Positions 61,373 through 64,000 of a stretch of 64,000 nt of DNA are shown here, piece after piece. How positions within the stretch are numbered: the stretch's first letter is position 1; every line of letters starts with the position of its first letter. The notes under the pieces are model-generated. The model worked only from the letters and a program-made list of their open reading frames with translations. It did no database searches and had not been told where the DNA came from. The position numbers were made by a program, and so were the translations under genes. The stretch is from Lachnospiraceae bacterium (lineage in GTDB: Bacteria > Bacillota > Clostridia > Lachnospirales > Lachnospiraceae): contig CABJAB010000003.1 in NCBI GenBank assembly GCA_902363445.1, positions 248,001 to 312,000 of the forward strand, given 5' to 3'.

Positions 61373-63953
61373 GTTTCATCCTCCGTCTATTTTTTATCCA
61401 TCCAGAAATATAACAAGCGGCATGCGCTATGGAAATACCCGAAAATATCTGCATCACAGGAAATGCACCGGCCATATAGGTCATTCTCTCATCCGTATTC
61501 CAAGCTTCTACATACGTATACGATACTCCTATGATCAATGCAAACATAACAATCAAAGTTCCGGATAGTATCAACGACACTTCGCCAAGATGATAAATCT
61601 CCCTGCTCTTTTTGTCTGCAAAAAAACCGACAATAATAATAACAAAACCTGCGACACCAAAAAGCATAAGTATTCTGCCTGTGTTTTGATATACACCAGT
61701 CAGACCAGAAAACATACTGAGAATCTGCTCGGACTTTTCTTGTACCAGATCAACAACTGGAGAGACATTCACCTGATCAATATTTATCAAGAAGGAATCT
61801 CTGCTGATGATATCATTATAATTACTTTGATTTAATAAATCAAAAGTTCCTTTCAGCTGACCAGATACGTAGACCTGAAGTTCCAGGCTTTCTGATTTCT
61901 CTGTTCCAAATTCCAGACTGAATCTGCAGCCTTTCGCATTTTCATAATCTTTACCCATACTTTTAAAATACTGATAAATATCCTCATCTGTCCCTTCAAT
62001 ATTTATCATACGAGCCTCCGAGCCATCGGCGACCACACATAACTGGAGTTCCTCTTCTTGATTCGTTGCAAACGCCCATCCCTGGATGAAAACAGTCTGT
62101 GTTTCTCTCTGTACGACAGGAGCTCCATAAATCGCTTCAATTTTTCTCAGTCCATTCTCGTCACCGTCTCCAGCCATATTTTTGAGTTCTATCTTATCAT
62201 AATCAATCAGCCATTTTGTAGTCTCAAATATTTTTTCTTTTAATAAAGAAGGATAATAGTCTTTCCACTTATTAAATAAAGACGAATTTATCATCCTGTC
62301 TTGTTTCTTTAAGCTTCCTGTCTCAAATCCCTGTTGGATCTCCTGCTCCACTTTTTCATAGAACCGACTGGACGAAAGTGCATTTTCATAATAACCGGCC
62401 TGTTCTACCGCATCACGTAATGCCCAAAGAAAATACCCTCCTTCAATTTCACCGTCATCCGCGCCGGTCCCCCAAATCTGCCAATCACTATCGTAAACCC
62501 ATTCTATCTGTTCCTTAATAGACTCCAGCGTCGGGCATACATCATATAATTTATCCACCGTGCTGTGGTTCACTTGAACAAATTCAATTTCTTGATCTTG
62601 TTCTATTGAATAAATGGCATTTATCATTTTGCCAAATGAAGAATTGTCGAGTTCACTGATCACTGGTACTCCATAGTAATAATAATTGATTTCTTTCAAG
62701 ATCCCATTTCCGAAAAAAACACATGCTAACGGAAGGACAGCTAGTACGAGCTTCATTGCCAAAATCTTTCCCTGCTTCCTATGATCAGCTATTAAACCAA
62801 TAATCAGGAATACACATGCTCCTAAGACAAACGGAAGAATCCATACAGAATCTTCCCGTACATTCCAGAATACCGCAATAAAGATTCCCGCTGCCGCTGC
62901 CCATGGAAGCATAATTCGCACATCTTTTTTCCTGCGCAGAAAAAGCCCTGACAGACATGCGACAATAAGAATTACCAAAGGAGGTATGACTGACATACGG
63001 TAAGTCCTCTGGGTATATGAAAAATTGTACATAGCAGGGGACAGCAAGAGGAATGTATACAATCCTGCCCTGGCCAGCTTATTTTTCAAAATGTCTCGGA
63101 AAGATATAATACAAACGCCTGCCGCCAGAGCATTAAATATTCCCAGGCCAAGCATAACCGGAATTCTAAGATTATAGAAAAGAGCAACAAGTATAGAATA
63201 CATGGGACGCTTGATCAAGGTCTTATTCCCATAGTCTCCCAGCCAGTTTCCATGAATCAAGTTTACAGTCCAGTCTACAAATAACGTATCATCATGGGGC
63301 AGTTTAGTAGTCCCATACTGCGGTATCTGTACATAGCACCAAAGATATACAAGAGTCAGAATACCGCAAAATATCAAAAGGTATTTGTTTTCCCGAATGT
63401 TCTCTTTCAGACGTGAACGCCATGTTCTTCCCGAGCAAGTATAAATCCGTGCAGCAAATACTATTATCAGAACAACAAGCACATATATGATCGTGGCTAA
63501 TGCCAGAAATAATAGTTTTCCTCCCCTGTCAGCTGAAAAGGCTTCTCTGGTACTGTCTAGCAGGCTTTCACCGAATTCCAGCGTGCCGTCCTCTCTGCTC
63601 ATTAATATAACATTTTCTCCCGCAGGAAGAGAACTGGTATCAACAGTCAGGACCTTTCTTCCAAAGCTGAAGAGTTCGATCTGCTGTACTGGGACCGCAC
63701 CATATACGGATGACACCTCAATCTTTTCAATGTCTTCATACTCTGAGGTAATCAAGAATTCCGCCCGATTGTCAAGTATCACCGACTTAATTACATTCTC
63801 TCCAGAATTCAGCTTCATCTCCGCAGACTCAATCTCACCGGAAGGTATCTCCATATCGACAACAACATATGGACTTTTATAGTCCTGAAAAAATATCAGC
63901 GCAGCCAATATCAGATACAGCCCTGCTACCGCCAGTATTCCTTTTTTCTTCAT
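61341..63953 (-). CDS. Large polytopic membrane protein, GT-C-like
   Basis: 870 residues. One N-terminal span, an outer beta-rich domain (about 30-145), then about ten more spans interrupted by a large outer domain (about 430-730) and three final spans. LPHDDTLFVDWTVNLIHG, in an outer loop, resembles the acidic motif of GT-C transferases. It probably transfers a sugar or glycan from a polyprenyl carrier outside the membrane, using the product of the overlapping DPM1-like gene. Family not recognised with confidence. Start at ATG with GAGGAGCATGT before it. First visible gene of the leftward operon that leads to ugd and the CHAP gene. Confidence 0.68.
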   Translation of the reverse strand: MKKKGILAVAGLYLILAALIFFQDYKSPYVVVDMEIPSGEIESAEMKLNSGENVIKSVILDNRAEFLITSEYEDIEKIEVSSVYGAVPVQQIELFSFGRKVLTVDTSSLPAGENVILMSREDGTLEFGESLLDSTREAFSADRGGKLLFLALATIIYVLVVLIIVFAARIYTCSGRTWRSRLKENIRENKYLLIFCGILTLVYLWCYVQIPQYGTTKLPHDDTLFVDWTVNLIHGNWLGDYGNKTLIKRPMYSILVALFYNLRIPVMLGLGIFNALAAGVCIISFRDILKNKLARAGLYTFLLLSPAMYNFSYTQRTYRMSVIPPLVILIVACLSGLFLRRKKDVRIMLPWAAAAGIFIAVFWNVREDSVWILPFVLGACVFLIIGLIADHRKQGKILAMKLVLAVLPLACVFFGNGILKEINYYYYGVPVISELDNSSFGKMINAIYSIEQDQEIEFVQVNHSTVDKLYDVCPTLESIKEQIEWVYDSDWQIWGTGADDGEIEGGYFLWALRDAVEQAGYYENALSSSRFYEKVEQEIQQGFETGSLKKQDRMINSSLFNKWKDYYPSLLKEKIFETTKWLIDYDKIELKNMAGDGDENGLRKIEAIYGAPVVQRETQTVFIQGWAFATNQEEELQLCVVADGSEARMINIEGTDEDIYQYFKSMGKDYENAKGCRFSLEFGTEKSESLELQVYVSGQLKGTFDLLNQSNYNDIISRDSFLINIDQVNVSPVVDLVQEKSEQILSMFSGLTGVYQNTGRILMLFGVAGFVIIIVGFFADKKSREIYHLGEVSLILSGTLIVMFALIIGVSYTYVEAWNTDERMTYMAGAFPVMQIFSGISIAHAACYISGWIKNRRRMKHEADHTDTLL

Positions 63954-64000
63954 ACATGCTCCTCATTAGCTTCTACTCATTAGTTCTTAAAGAACAATCT

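Noticed and set aside
1..64000. tRNA, rRNA, insertion sequences, integrases or prophage genes
   Set aside because: I saw none. The AT-rich block has no transposase or attachment-site repeats at its borders that I could detect by eye.

Overview
The window looks like chromosomal DNA from a Gram-positive Clostridia bacterium, most likely Lachnospiraceae. The evidence is the LL-diaminopimelate aminotransferase route, strong AGGAGG-type ribosome sites with frequent TTG/GTG starts, a long acidic ClpX, a CspC/SubP-like S8 protease, ChW-repeat surface proteins and no outer-membrane genes. The genus cannot be fixed from sequence alone. Almost everything is on the minus strand. The plus-strand genes are galU-lspA, a methyltransferase, and a small coiled-coil/HTH pair.

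Layout. (1) 1-6.1 kb: sugar catabolic operon read leftwards: RpiR regulator, ADP-dependent sugar kinase family protein, xylulokinase, RbsA/MglA-type ABC ATPase, and a permease cut by the left edge. (2) 6.4-13.4 kb: glnA, an ANTAR antiterminator, dapF and dapL in one unit behind a promoter and leader terminator; upstream of it hisC, vanZ-like and glmM. (3) 13.6-18.7 kb: rfbABD (no rfbC), galU, lspA and a TIM-barrel protein of unknown role. (4) 18.7-26.3 kb: S8 protease, clpX, methyltransferase, HtrA-type protease and an LCP glycopolymer ligase. (5) 26.3-29.7 kb: initiating sugar-phosphate transferase, a family 2 glycosyltransferase, and the coiled-coil/HTH pair.

(6) 29.7-41.5 kb: a tightly packed and visibly AT-rich ten-gene operon. 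It encodes a WecE/RffA aminotransferase, ArnC-like transferase, ATP-grasp ligase, two ArnE/ArnF-sized membrane proteins, a CapK-like adenylate-forming enzyme, a DUF362 protein and a hexapeptide acyltransferase. Two paralogous GT-C-like membrane proteins bracket it. I read it as a lipid-linked 4-amino-6-deoxysugar (probably Fuc4N-derived) module that decorates a cell-envelope glycan, fed by RfbA/RfbB from region 3.

(7) 41.5-57.1 kb: a two-domain glycosyltransferase and five consecutive large secreted enzymes (GH78 rhamnosidase, GH25 muramidase, L,D-transpeptidase, transglutaminase-like, CHAP). All carry the same ChW (clostridial hydrophobic with conserved W) repeats. By hand I count 9, 6, 6, 6 and 12 copies, always in ordered triplets. 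(8) 57.1-64 kb: UDP-glucose dehydrogenase, a GT-B glycosyltransferase, a flippase-like membrane protein, a DPM1-like transferase and an 870-residue GT-C-like protein.

Together, regions 3 and 5-8 form a large cell-surface glycan locus. It makes nucleotide sugars (dTDP-, UDP-), starts and extends a lipid-linked glycan, decorates it and attaches it to the wall (LCP). A matched set of wall-remodelling enzymes probably docks to the wall through ChW repeats. The two most interesting parts are the ChW triplet array and the Arn-like amino-sugar module.
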